From contig NC_092565.1 of the NCBI RefSeq assembly GCF_037975245.1, forward strand, positions 2,364,499 to 2,428,498: 64,000 nt of DNA, in the 5' to 3' direction. This DNA is from Apostichopus japonicus. Its lineage: Eukaryota; Echinodermata; Holothuroidea; Aspidochirotida; Stichopodidae. The position numbers and the translations under genes were made by a program. The notes under the pieces are model-generated. The model was not told where the DNA came from. It searched no databases and was given only the letters and a program-made list of their open reading frames with translations. Positions 36,901 to 49,200 of the stretch are shown piece by piece; position 1 is the stretch's first letter, and each line of letters opens with the position of its first letter.

Positions 36901-39684
36901 GTGATGTGCTTAACAGGGTTTCTCCTCAAAAGTTCTCTCAGGTACAACAAGGTCATGTGTATATACACTAAAATTTAGTTTGTGGCTTAAACAGCATTCT
37001 ATTAACTGTTGTTTACCTATCCTCTGTCGTTTTGTAATGTGTCCAGTAGTTGAGACCATGGTATATTTCTCTCTTACAGACTGCTGTTTGCAACTCCAAT
37101 GTGTTGTGCACTGTTCCCTCAGAAGAGGTATGTTATATCATTAGACAAACTTCTTTTCTTTGCAGATTTTAGAAACACAATTCCATAACTTGAAAAGAAA
37201 ATAACCTCATGATCAATAACATTTTAGGAATTGATGGCACTAGTGATATCAACTGTTCTAGTTGCATGAAAGAAAGAATTATTATTACCTAAAACTTGTA
37301 ATATTTGGCTTAACATCTATTTTCACTTCAATTTAATTTTAGAAACAATTCATATATTTCTTCAGTGGTTTTGTTTTTTTGTTTCTTCTTGGTGGCAATA
37401 TTTTGTGTTCAAGTGTATACTGTTTTAATAAATCTATTATTTTGATGAAAATTGTTGTCAGACTCATACCTGTGTTTATTGTGAAATTGATATATTATGC
37501 AACTTTGTAACTATTGGTCCCTGTTTCAATGCAGTAAAACATCATTTTTGTACGCTATGCAATAATAAACAGATGGTTGTAAAATTTCAACCAAAAAGTA
37601 ACAGAAGTGAAAGAATCAAGAAATATGGGATGGTCAATTATTAGACAGAAAACATCACTATTTAACAGCAAGGGGTGGCAGATTGATGTAGTTTGTACTT
37701 ATTTTCCCATAAATTGTAATTCTCAAGTTTATGGCAGCTACTGACTATGTTGTTCTTTAGTATATTGTAAATTTTCTGAAATGGATGTTCTGTTCACATC
37801 AGTGTAAGTTTCAGAAAAGCAATTACTAATTTCCTTGAAAATACTTGCTATGTGGCTCCACCTTATTATGTTCAATAATCATTCTGTGTAGTTTGATAGT
37901 CATTTGAGGTCATCAAATGTCAAAGTGAAACTCTTGTAAATCCCAGTAGTTGCAAAATTAAATGTTTGCTAACTTCTCACTGGTTATGTGAATCCACCTT
38001 ACTAAGTATAAGAACTGTCTGTGCAGTTTACATTAAATGTTCTCATGTACAGTAAGATGTGGCAAGGAATCAAACAGCTGGTTTGCTTCCTGGTTTCATA
38101 TATTCAGTGTTGTAATAAGTAAAAGGTTTGGTTAAAATTCAGAAAATTACTGGTAAAGACTCAACATGACCATAGAATGAAGTGACTTGTTACGGGGTTT
38201 GGTTCCTTCTGGAAGAACCTGTCTCTTCCGGAAGAATGGAAGAAACTGGAAATAACTGGTTTCTTCCAGTTTCGTCTGGAAGAAACTACTTATGTGAACA
38301 AACTACTAATGGAAGCCAAAAAAATTCAATTAGGGATCATGAAAATTGAAGATAAAGTTTATTTAAAGTCTCTCTATTACAATGTGGATAAGTCTTATAG
38401 ATTACAATTAATACTTAGTGTCACTTTAAAGTCCATCTCTGTAAAACACATCTGTCAGTGTATAATCATACCCATACAGTAGACCTCTATATGCTTTGCT
38501 TTTAATACACCACCTTTGAAAACCCCTTTTACGTGCAAGTTGTTGCTTACCTTGATAGGCAGTTTAAAATGTGACAATGTATATGTTGTATGAATTCTTG
38601 AGAGGAACAAATTATAGTTTTTCACTAAGCAGACTGGCTGCACACATCTTGTCCCCTTAGAATCTTTGAACGTGATATATATGGTACTAAGAGTTTGTGC
38701 AAACTTTACCGAGATGCAAATTTAATAGCTCATGTACACAACTCTGCTTTCTCCCCCAACTCATTGCCTTCCCTCAACCCACTCCACAGTAGTTAACTCC
38801 TAAATCTCTCCAGTGGAATATGATGGCTTATAAACTTATGTAGGGCCTAAGAACCTACAATTACACAGAACTGGACCAGCTGTGTGAATTAATCCAGGAC
38901 AAAATGAAATGTATTGAAACTTTATGTTTATTTGGAAAGAAGATTATCTCCTGGCTCTAAGCAGGAAGTTGTGGGCAGTAGCTCTATGCACTAAGACTTA
39001 CAGTATAGTGGTTTATTAGCTGATTTATTGAGTTGTATCTGTGCTCTGGGTTACCCTATGGCTCAGTTCTGTTTAGTTATTAAATTGTACAGTAATCAGT
39101 CAGTACAAAAAATAATTGTGTTTTAACAGTTATTTTCCACTTATTTGAGTTTCTAATAATTTTAGTGGAAGAAGCCTCGTTTCTTCTGTCAGAGAAAAAC
39201 TATGGTGATTTCTGCGTTTTTTCTTGTCTTGGAAGAAACTTGCAAACCCTTACTTGTTCAACTCTGCATATTTTCCCTGCAAAATGTCACATATTTACAG
39301 ATATGGCTTGAGGTAAAAATACTGTGTACAAAACATGCCAAAATTAAGTGAATTGTTAATAAACCTTAGTTGATGTAAAATATTATTTAATTTGCTACAG
39401 TGATAAATTTAGAATTACGAAGGGCTTGTGTATGCAGTTATGTAGCCTTTGCTTGCAGATATACTCTGAGAGATAGGGGCCATTTATTCAGAAAAATAAG
39501 TTTACAAATTAAATTGATGCTGATCAAAGATATTTAAAACCATTAAATAAGTTTGGCTTCTTCATTGTTTGCTCCCTATTCATTCAGCTCACTTGCTGTC
39601 TCTAGCTTGGAAAGTGAACTTCAAGAGGAGATGAAGAAGAGAGGCTTAAATGGAGACAGAGTGTATTTCAATAAAGGATTGTGA
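30944..39684 (+). CDS. SFXN1: Sideroflexin (SFXN1/3-like), mitochondrial serine carrier
   Basis: Sideroflexins are multi-pass inner mitochondrial membrane proteins; SFXN1 and SFXN3 import serine for one-carbon metabolism. Coding exons: 30944-31137, 31733-31903, 33316-33414, 34291-34366, 34663-34876, 36647-36746, 37080-37127, 39588-39684; 999 nt, 332 residues, all GT/AG and in phase (family about 320). Family hallmarks: [20 protein letters not shown] near residue 43, HPDTGEK (90-96), [19 protein letters not shown] ending at 122, [23 protein letters not shown] around 190-206, the PW and [12 protein letters not shown] block, and the C-terminal RVYFNKGL. The start has good context (AACATGG). No break or missing block is seen. 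The N-terminal 20 residues are variable. SFXN1 versus SFXN3 (or a pre-duplication ancestor) cannot be settled. Introns hold a SINE and two other repeats. Confidence 0.95.
33475..34000 (+). repeat. Family-D repeat (~530 bp), sideroflexin intron 3
   Basis: Matches 53757-54190 in reverse orientation: shared GGATTAGAGGATGT, AACCACCAGC, AAAAGTGCTAGGTTTGATCA and GTGCTACTTGCAAAATTAAT. Similarity ends at GCCTTTTAAAT on the right. No terminal repeats or reading frame recognised, so class is unknown. Confidence 0.75.
35399..35684 (+). repeat. Second tRNA-like SINE, sideroflexin intron 5
   Basis: Begins like a tRNA of the Ser/Leu type: TGGCCAAGTGGATGAAGGCG (box A region) and AGGTTTGGGGTC (box B-like). 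An unrelated body and a (ATT)n tail (35668-35683) follow. It differs from the other SINE family in this window. Confidence 0.6.
35840..35930 (+). repeat. SINE/LINE 3' end with ATTAC tail
   Basis: TAAAGCGCACAGATGCATCG, GTGCGCTATATAAG, then (ATTAC)n. This is the usual L2-type 3' end (GCGCTATATAA plus a microsatellite tail) without an attached body. Confidence 0.55.
38192..39251. mobile_element. Possible TIR element, sideroflexin intron 7
   Basis: ACTTGTT flanks both sides (38185-38191, 39252-39258). The termini ACGGGGTTTGGTTCC and the reverse complement of the right end (AAGGGTTTGCAAGTTTCTTC) are weakly similar. GGAAGAAAC-type motifs crowd both ends (38207-38290, 39165-39240). No protein seen. 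Confidence 0.4.
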
Positions 39685-40213
39685 TGAAGGATGCCTCCTA
39701 AATCATCACTTCTCCTGCTGCCCTGACATCAGCCAAGTTATCTTCTAAAGACTCCTGCATCTGAACCTGAACATCCTTCTTGCCAATCATCAGTCAATGA
39801 TCATTCCCAGGTGTACCAAAGTAGTGTCAGCTTCAATGTTCAGTTTGCTCGCATGAAAAGCCATATAATATATTTTAAACTTGATGTGTGATGCTACTTC
39901 CCCTTAGTACAATTGTGCATTAAAGAGTTTGTAAAAGGTAGATGTTGATGACAATCAGATACAAACATGTGAACCTGATGCACATCATTGTTCCCAATTG
40001 TGACAATTTGCATTCGTGGAGAACGATAAAGGAAGTCGTAATATACGAGTGTGGGTTGTTTCGTATTAATTTGAATATTTGCTGATGAGTTGTGCATGTG
40101 TTTATTTCTGTGATATCTCAATGGTCTGTCTTCAAGGGTGCACTGAACAATGATAACCCAAATACAGTACAGTAGTTATATAGACTAGACATACTGTTAT
40201 GCCAATGAAATGA

Positions 40214-40219
40214 AATAAA
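40214..40219 (+). terminator. Likely polyadenylation signal of sideroflexin
   Basis: AATAAA 530 bases after the stop codon; I saw no earlier AATAAA in the 3' region. The exact cleavage site is unknown. Confidence 0.5.
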
Positions 40220-40229
40220 TAATCAGTTT

Positions 40230-41879
40230 CTTCCAAAGTCTCAAGAAGGATATATAAAGATGGATGTTAAAAGCTAGCAGCCAACTAAATATGCAAATGC
40301 TGTTTAACCTACAGCAAGTAACCAATAAAAAAAGTGAGAAATAATCTTGTGGTTTTCAGACACGTTTGTGTAATACTTGGCATGCATACATTACATGGAA
40401 TGCATACTTTACTAATAATGACTGAAAACATTCTAGATAACCTTGTTGGTAGAAGTGGTAATGGAGATAAGTAATATAAAGCAATACATAAAAGGAAACA
40501 TTTGTTACTGCTATTACTCCTTCATTGTGTTTGGTCTTGAAATATCTCTATTCTGCAAAAGTGTTTGGTTGAAGACTACTATCACACTGTGATGAGACAT
40601 GATATTCCTTGAGAAAGACAAGTAACATTTCAAACTGGTGGGTTTGTTATATATATTTTGTATCAAATACAAACTCCATATTACTCAATTAATTGGATTA
40701 AAAATGTGCATAAATGCATGAGGGATGGAGATTATCTACCCTGCAATCCCATGAATTGGCGGCACTGCTTTAAGACATAACAGTGCAGTATTATAAAATG
40801 GTATATACATGATAAAAAATTGACAGAGGCTGCATTCAATAAGCAACTGTTGGCAAATGATTGCAACACATGATAAACATGACACATGATAAACAACTTA
40901 AAATACAACTTAAATACAACTTAAAATACATGAACCTTAAAAATTCAGTTTACACTTAAAAGTATAACTCTACACTAGACAAGTAAAGAAGAAGCCATCA
41001 TTCATGAGTAAAATAGGTAAAAATAGGTAAAAAGATCATGTAACAGCTTCAATTTAAACTAGCTGGCAAATACACCGGAAACCATTTCTCATGACTTATC
41101 TGATATTCTAGAAATGAAGTAATAAAACCATTTATAAAATTCTTCATACTTTAGCAGGTAAACCTAAGTAGTAAAGATTATTACTACAATAAAGACTGAT
41201 ATCGATTAAAGAGAGACAGCCCTCTAGATTTATTTCATCATGATTGTTAATCTGGATTGCATGAGTCTATTTAAATTCAACAACCTTTTCTTCGTTTCTG
41301 AAATGAAAGTAGCTAAGTTGATTGAATATGTATAAATATTTATTGAATAGGTAGTTCACCACACATTCTATGCTACTTTAAGTATCAAATAAACTAAAAT
41401 AAACAAAAATGAAAAATAAACTAAGAAAATATGAGCAGAGCCTCAAGTGCATTGCACAAAAGAAACATTGCATTATGCTAAGACTATGTTAACATTGGTC
41501 CTGAGAGCAGGATGGGTCCTGAGAGGTTAACATAAGAAACTAACACTACATTGCACAAATAAATTATGCTGTTTTCCAGAATAAAATATACTATAGGGAT
41601 ATTGTATAACCTTTTCATATTTTATATTAAGCTATTATACTACTATACAGCACACTTACTATTAAAACTTACAAAGAACAAGACAGCCTATGTAGACTTT
41701 AATAATTGTTATTAATGAATGAGAGTTACATGACATTGTTTTATACAATGTGAAATTACAGCCAGTCATATATTGTAAATCACAGCTCAGGATAAGACCT
41801 CTTTGAGACCATCTGAGATAACCTCTTGACCCCTTGAAGCTCAGTGTGAAAACTGATAACGGCCACTTGTGTGTGTTCA
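40230..41879. other. Sideroflexin/SLC28 convergent intergenic region
   Basis: A/T-rich with small local duplications (ACACATGATAAACA near 40870; AAAATAGGTA near 41010). No gene or transposon recognised. Confidence 0.5.
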
Positions 41880-42320
41880 TTTCCTGAATGACTGTCATTT
41901 GTTGGAGTCAGCATGTTTACAAGGATTAGAAACTTGAATACATGTGGACCACATATGAAATTTGACCACTACCAATTTCCGTAGGGTTCATGTACTCACC
42001 AAGCTGGATCCACAAACCAAGATCAACAAACATGTACTTTTTGAGTTACCATGTTTACAAGGTTTTCATACCCAAGACTTATGTTGACTGCAATGACCTT
42101 TGACCACCACCGACTTCAATAGGGTTCTTCGTACATACCAAGCAGGAACCATATACCATGTATGAAGTTCAACAGAGATGAACTTTTTGAGTTATCCTGT
42201 TTACACAGTTTTCAGATTTTGAACTTCACAGAAAAGAATAGGGTTATTGTACTCAATGAGATGTGTACATATAACATGTATGATTGTCGAGTTATGGTGT
42301 TTACAAGCAAGTGTCACAAA
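41880..42320. repeat. DR1-bearing dispersed repeat, about three units
   Basis: Phrases recur about every 120-180 bp: ATGTTTACAAGG, TTTGACCAC(T/C)ACC, TAGGGTTC(A/T)(T/C)GTAC, ACCAAGC(T/A)GGA. TGACCTTTGACC is at 42094-42105. Same family as 12000-12480 in the RING-gene intron. Confidence 0.65.
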
Positions 42321-43254
42321 CACATGGCATCACCATCACATAGATCCCTTATGCCTCCAGCAAGGCATCAACATGTACTTTGAAAAACATTACAATGAAT
42401 GTATGTTACAAAAGACACCTATTTCTTGAGAAGTTAAGCATTCAGGCACAATACACTAATTTGTTGTTCTAAGGATTAAACATGCTCATGAATCTCTGGG
42501 TTTCAACTGAAGAAGGGCAGGGGGAGGGGGAAGGGGGTTGGGTGATCCCTTGCTACATGGAAGGAAAAAGTGCTGCACATGGCTATTAAATTAAATGGTT
42601 CATCAATTAGAAATGGATGGCTCAGTATGGTAGAACACATCATTTTTCATCCTGATGTTTGAAAACCTAAGCGAACACTTTTGCACAGATCTTTGCAGCA
42701 AGGAAAGACTTACTTTATCAGTGAAGTTTGGAGATGGATCATTCCATATCAAATCAACAGAGTGATTATAACATAAGGATGTTCCAACATTCAATTGTGG
42801 AGTTTGGTTAAGTTAAATATGCCAAAATATCCAGTTGTGTAAAAAAAAAAAATGGTGATTGAACTACTCCTGAAGTGTTGCTTCAAGCTACGTGACTTTC
42901 TTGAAGGTTATACAAACACAAGTTAACAACAATTTTCTGTGTTATATATTTGAGTTTTGCAACTCCAAAGTTGTTATATCATGCGGTGACTCATTATGAC
43001 CAAGGTTTGCTGATGTTTGGAGAGGGTTACTACAAACTGCTCCAGACCTCAAAAATCAAGAAAATGTCACATAGCCAGCAAATTGCAAAGTTTGAACGGT
43101 CATAAATCGGACAATTTGTAAGCAATGAACTGAAATGTTCACAGAATGCATATTTCATGCTGCTTTAATTATGTAAAGAGGATTGTAATTTTTGGAGAGG
43201 GTAGAGCAACAGCCATCTGTGATTTGACATGGAATGACACCCATATATTCACTA

Positions 43255-46200
43255 CTAGGTTGAAAGTGTTGTAAACAAAGTCGTGTCTATATCTGTGGTC
43301 CAAACCAGCTCTGTTGTTGCTGTTGTCTGATTTCCATCTAAGTTAAAATGCTGTATGCTTTCATCATACATTACACCTGAAAGAAAAAACAAGACAAAAA
43401 TTTCACTCATCACTTGTGGAGCGAGATACACACACAAGAGCTACTATTGCTGCATTTATTCCTCTGGAGAGTTCCAAAAGTCAAATTTTAAGTATCCGAA
43501 AAGGGTACTATTTTCCTTCCTTTCTTGATTTTGAAAAACAAAATACCAACTTGTAATTTCAAATAGTTTGTTGAGGGTGACAAGATTTACAACAACGTCA
43601 CATTGCAACAGTGAGCTTGATCAGCTAAGAAATGCAGTTCTTCTTTGGTGACAGTTCCCAGCCCATCTGTGTCCACAATACACAGGAAATGTGGAGAACA
43701 CACTTTACACTGAGTGAAACTCTAAAATCTGAGAAATAACAACTAGGCCACACTCTATGTCAAAACAGTTTGACAAAGATGCTATTTCATCTCTTGAACA
43801 CATTTGACAAATTAGAGTTCCAACTTAAAGGATGTGAAGATTCGCGCAAAAAGAAACGTCTAATGCCTGTAATTTGACCTAGTTTCGAATGAGGTGTAAC
43901 AGAAGTGTTAAACACCACCATCGATCCCAGAAAATACACACACAGCTTGCTAACATTGGTAATTAGACACTAGTGTACAGTCAGTACATACAGCTGTGGT
44001 CAATACCCACAGCACAGTATACAAACGATACAGCGATGGACATCTCAGGTCCAGCTAAAGATAACAATTAAGGTATCATGTTTCATTACTGTCTGCATTT
44101 TGTAGCGACACGAACAAAACGTCACTTGCAAGCAACAGAAAGTTAACTTTTTCAGATGGCCGCATGCGATTTGGGGCGAGTCTTCAATGCCTTTAACTTT
44201 TGCAGTTTGTTGCTTTGTAATGTTAAGAGAACATTCTTTATTGTTGGTTTAGAAGCAGTTCCCAAAAATAGAACGGAACTGCTTCTAAACCTATTGTTTT
44301 AGCCTAGCACAATTCCTGTAATGATAAAAACTAGACTGCAAGAAGATGATTCCCTACCTGCAATACATGCTGTCATGAGACAAGCAATGGAAGCAGCTAT
44401 AAGGGCTCGAAGTCCCAGGCCAGAGATTTCTGAGATCCTTCCAGGAACCAATGGTGCTAACCCACCAATCAGAATACCAACACTCCCAAAGTTAGAGAAT
44501 CCACACAAAGCATAGGTGGCAATAATTTGGGATCTTGGCTAAATTGCAAGAGGAAAAAATGGATTTTGTTGGAATTTCGAAGACACATACTCAACAGGGC
44601 AACGATCAGAAATGCTTCCATAGGCAAACTTGATGACAATATAGTATATTTGGAGATAATACAGTGCACTCTTTCATCACACAGGAATTCAATATTTCTC
44701 AGGCACGAGAATATTTTCCTCCATATGGCTACAAGCAAATTATTCAGTGTTTAGAAACTCTAAATGGTGATTAAATGCATGCTTTCACCAGTAAGTATCT
44801 AGAGCATCCTTTCATCAAGACCAGGGATGTGTTATGAGACTCGCAAGTGGAGTTATAGGGATTATAAAACAACTAACATTAATAAACAAGCCTGTTTAAC
44901 ATGCATTTAGAAAGCTGATCAACCCAGTATGTTTAGCTTTAGTCATATGACATAGGAACACTAGAATTCTGACAAAATTGTCGAAGGGGGAATATGGGGC
45001 ATGTTAGCATGTACATGCAAATTTAATGATCCATCCAAACTTGGGTTTCAGAGACATGTTTACAGAAATTCATCACACACATGGATTGACATCAAACCAT
45101 GAAATGAGTGTTGCATATACATACCAGAAGCGTATTGTTATCGATGTGTTCTTGCAAATCCTCAAATGCAACAAATTCATTAAGAAAGGTTTTCGTTCCT
45201 ATGAGGCTGGCTATATTCCTACGGTCTCTGACACCCTGTATTCCAAGTAACCAGGCAAAAGGATAGAGCACATAGCTACATACAACCTGCAAAAATGGAT
45301 GAAAAGATTTCAACAGTTGAGTGTTAATGGCCACAAGAATTCAAACACTCACAAACGTTATTATAATATTGTGTAATATAATAGCTGCCGGTCGGTTTGG
45401 TCTATCTATGACAGCCAAACGAACACTTTCATATTGCAAAAGCCTCATTGGCCGAGTCAACTGAGATAATAGAATGTAGCAGGAGATCTGAAACAGAATG
45501 TTGAAAAAACAGAACTTACCGAGAATGAGAGGTTTTCAATATCAGCCATGTTGCCGAGCCATAGTAAGGTCATATTAACAAACTCCAATAAGGACACAAT
45601 GGCAATCAGATTACCAATGATGCAAGCACATATCTTTGTGCCATCGATAGCACCGTTGCAAAATGCTTCCAAACAGTTCTTTTCCTTTCTGTAAAATGGG
45701 ATAAAAAAAACACCTTCTGTAAACACTTAATCATAAAAAGTCAAATACATTGGATACATCATACATAAACTATACAAAAAATAAATAAAACCTTTATTCT
45801 TTCCTTGGTTCTCTGTGAAGAATCCCATTGCAAGGAGCTTAGTAAAGTCAATATTATCTGTGGATTAGCAAACTAAATTCTTTGCAGGAAAGATACAATA
45901 AATTATATTTATGTAGAAATAGAGAAAGAGATGATTGTTCATAAAAGGTATTTTTGCGAGATACAACATGATCCCAAAAAACCAGGTATTTGAATGCATC
46001 AAAATTACTTACACCTTTTCAATATCAACGGTGGCAATAGTCGCTGTTTTGGGACGTTCCGTCTCTGGGTAGAACATTTTCGCCACGACCAGGGCCGCAG
46101 GGGCAGATATAATGGATGCAGATAGAAGATGAGCAGCGCTTATACCCATATTAACATAAGCTGCTAGGACACTACCAGCAATGGTAGCAAACCCTCCTAC

Positions 46201-49200
46201 CATTATGGAGTGTATCTCAGATGTAGTCATATCAGCAAGGTAAGGCTTAATGCACAATGGAACGATAGTCTGCAATCAACAGGAAAATGGAAAGTTACTA
46301 TCGAACTAGAATTGACTAGTATGCCAAACATTCAACCACTACTTGGAATGGATTGATGTTAAAAGCCACAATGAACTAGGTAGAAATATATAAAGTCATG
46401 AGCTGTTGACCATTTGCTTTAATTACATATCTGCAAATAGCATGGTTTTTTTTCAATCATAAATAACAAATATAATACTTCTTTGAATTGATTTTCTCTT
46501 TTTGTATTCACTATGTGATAACATCGACTGTAGATGGTGTGACATTGACAGAAAGCCCTAACAAAGTAAGGGCAACTGAAAAACCATGTTTATATCTTAG
46601 ACTCTCACTGAAAGTAAACCAGTGGCAATAAAAAGACAAATGATGCATGTTTTACAAGTCTACTTCATTGTGCATCTCACTGATGTCATGTATTCAGGAT
46701 TCCGTCTGCTTCAAATGAGTCTGAACAATATGTCAGCAGTGATCAACTAAGATAACTCCACAATTAACTTATCAACTCCACTCACACTGCTCTCTTGAAG
46801 AAAAATAAGTGTTTAGAAGCTATGTTCAACGAATCAACTTTCTGAGAATATGACACAAATCTAAATATCACTTGTAGTTAAACTCTAAGAAGGTACTATT
46901 ATGTAAACACTGACCATTCCCAAAAACACATTGGCTGCTGCACCAAAGGCTTCCACTCCAGACACGCCCATTGTGTGATGCATCAGCCAAGCGAAAGCCT
47001 TGATCAACTTCTGCATGATCCCAAAGTAGAATAGCAAAGAAAATACTGCACTAGCAAAGATGATAACTGGGAGTACCTGATGAGAGATTGAAGCAGTTTG
47101 AATGAGTTCATCACAGACTTGGTTGGTATTTACATCTAGCAGTAACTTTTTGGTGATTCAGTTGATCATTTGATCATTGGGGGTCACTTGCAAACATTGT
47201 CACCAGAATCCCAACCCAGCTTGACTGATACCAACCAGAAAGCAGGCAAGGGATCTCAAGAGAAAGGTTCCCATTATTGTATAAATGAGGAAATCACAAG
47301 CAAAATAATTAGATAGAGTAAGCAGGTTAGTTGAGAGCAGCAATGGTGCATTAACATACTACTGGAAGTGAAGCGATAATCCCCTGAAACATCAGCCTTG
47401 TCAAGTTAAACAAAACAAATATGAATGCAAAATATCAATAAGTATTGTCTGTTTATGGATAAAGTCCATTTATCTAAATGCACAGTAACATTGTAACCAC
47501 CCCCTCTACACTTCATTAAGTGAAATTGACTGATCAGCAGAAATTGCCAAAACACCAATGTCTGGTAGATGCTACTATTAACTCACTTTAATTTTGCTAC
47601 CAATTATATTTAACAGAATGTATGAATTATATTTAACGGAATGTATGAATTATATTTGACAGAATGTATGAATTATATTTGACAGAATGTATGAATTATA
47701 TTTAACAGAATGTATGAATTATATTTGACAGAATGTATGAATTATATTTAACGGAATGTATGAATTATATTTGACAGAATGTATGAATTATATTAACAGA
47801 ATGAAATGTATGAGTGAATTCAACTTACAACAAGAGCAAAGAAATGCACTTTCAAAGGCTCTGGTCCAAAAACAAAGTCTGCCCCAACTAGAGCATAGTT
47901 CAAAAATATCTCCACTTGTAAACCTATCCACTTGAAAAGATGAAAACCAGCCTGTGTTCTGAGAATGAAGATTGCAAACACTATCTGCAGGTAAAGACCC
48001 CATATCACTGTCTTCCATTTAATCTAACGGGTAGAAGAGAATAAAACCAGAACGTTTATAAACAGTTTTGTGATTTCTTGAGCACTTGAAAATAATACTG
48101 CATCAAACTGTATGTGCAATATTTAAGAACCTTTTGACAATGTAGTAATCAAGCCTAATGCCTCAGCCTCGTACAGGCCTATTTTGCACATAGTGAATAT
48201 TGTGCTCTTTCATAAACTTATGTAAATTAACAATGTAATTTAACTTACACAAGTATGAGGCAGCTTTGTACCGAGTATAACATTGATCAAAGCTGGCCTT
48301 TATGATGTAGCTGGTTTTCAAAAGTTGACTACAGTTGACCCCAGATGACCTTTGACCCTCAAACCTACCACCCATGAAGAGGCATCAGTCAACTTACTAT
48401 AAGATCCATCTCAACACTACTTTTGGGTATAGCTTGTTACCAAATTGTTTCATACTTTTAACCACCTCAAATTACCATTGACATCAACCAATGACAACAC
48501 CAGTTACAAGCTTACCAAGAGGTACAGTAGTGTCTTAATGACAAATCAGTATTGTTACTAGGATTTTAAAAGTTGCGTCCCTGGGATGCAATGTCTTTTG
48601 CGCAATGGAAGCCTATAACATGCAAAATGATGAAACCTGTAACTAATATTCAACAACAAAATTATTGTCAAATTCCAAAGCAGGAAATTTTGCCCTAGAC
48701 TAGTTACCAAATATATGCTGGCCTAAACATTCATGCTGCATACTAAGTACTGTATGGTATACAACTCCCTTGTCTATGAAAATGTTATACAGTGCATAGA
48801 GAGACAATGCAAGAATAAAACTACTGCACTTTTAACTGATTTTATTGAGCCCCTTAAATTTTGTAGAAAAACTTACTTATAGATCCTGACGACACAAGAA
48901 AATACCCCTAACAGGCCTAGTACTTGCTCACAACTTTTATAAACCCCTGTCATAAGTTGACATTGGCAGTTAACCAATGCAATTTTATTCAAAATTTTCC
49001 ATTTCCCCAACCACTATAGGCAAGTCAGCCAGCCCAACACTAGCCAGTTCTGACCCCTTTCCCACTACACAATGTAAATAAATTGTCGATTAAAAAGTCA
49101 AGCTTCAATGGTTACTTTTGATGATGTATGAACTCTGCACAAAAAAAAATTAAGTTGTCAAAGGGACTGCAAAGAAGTCTTCAATGAAGAAAGTACTGAA

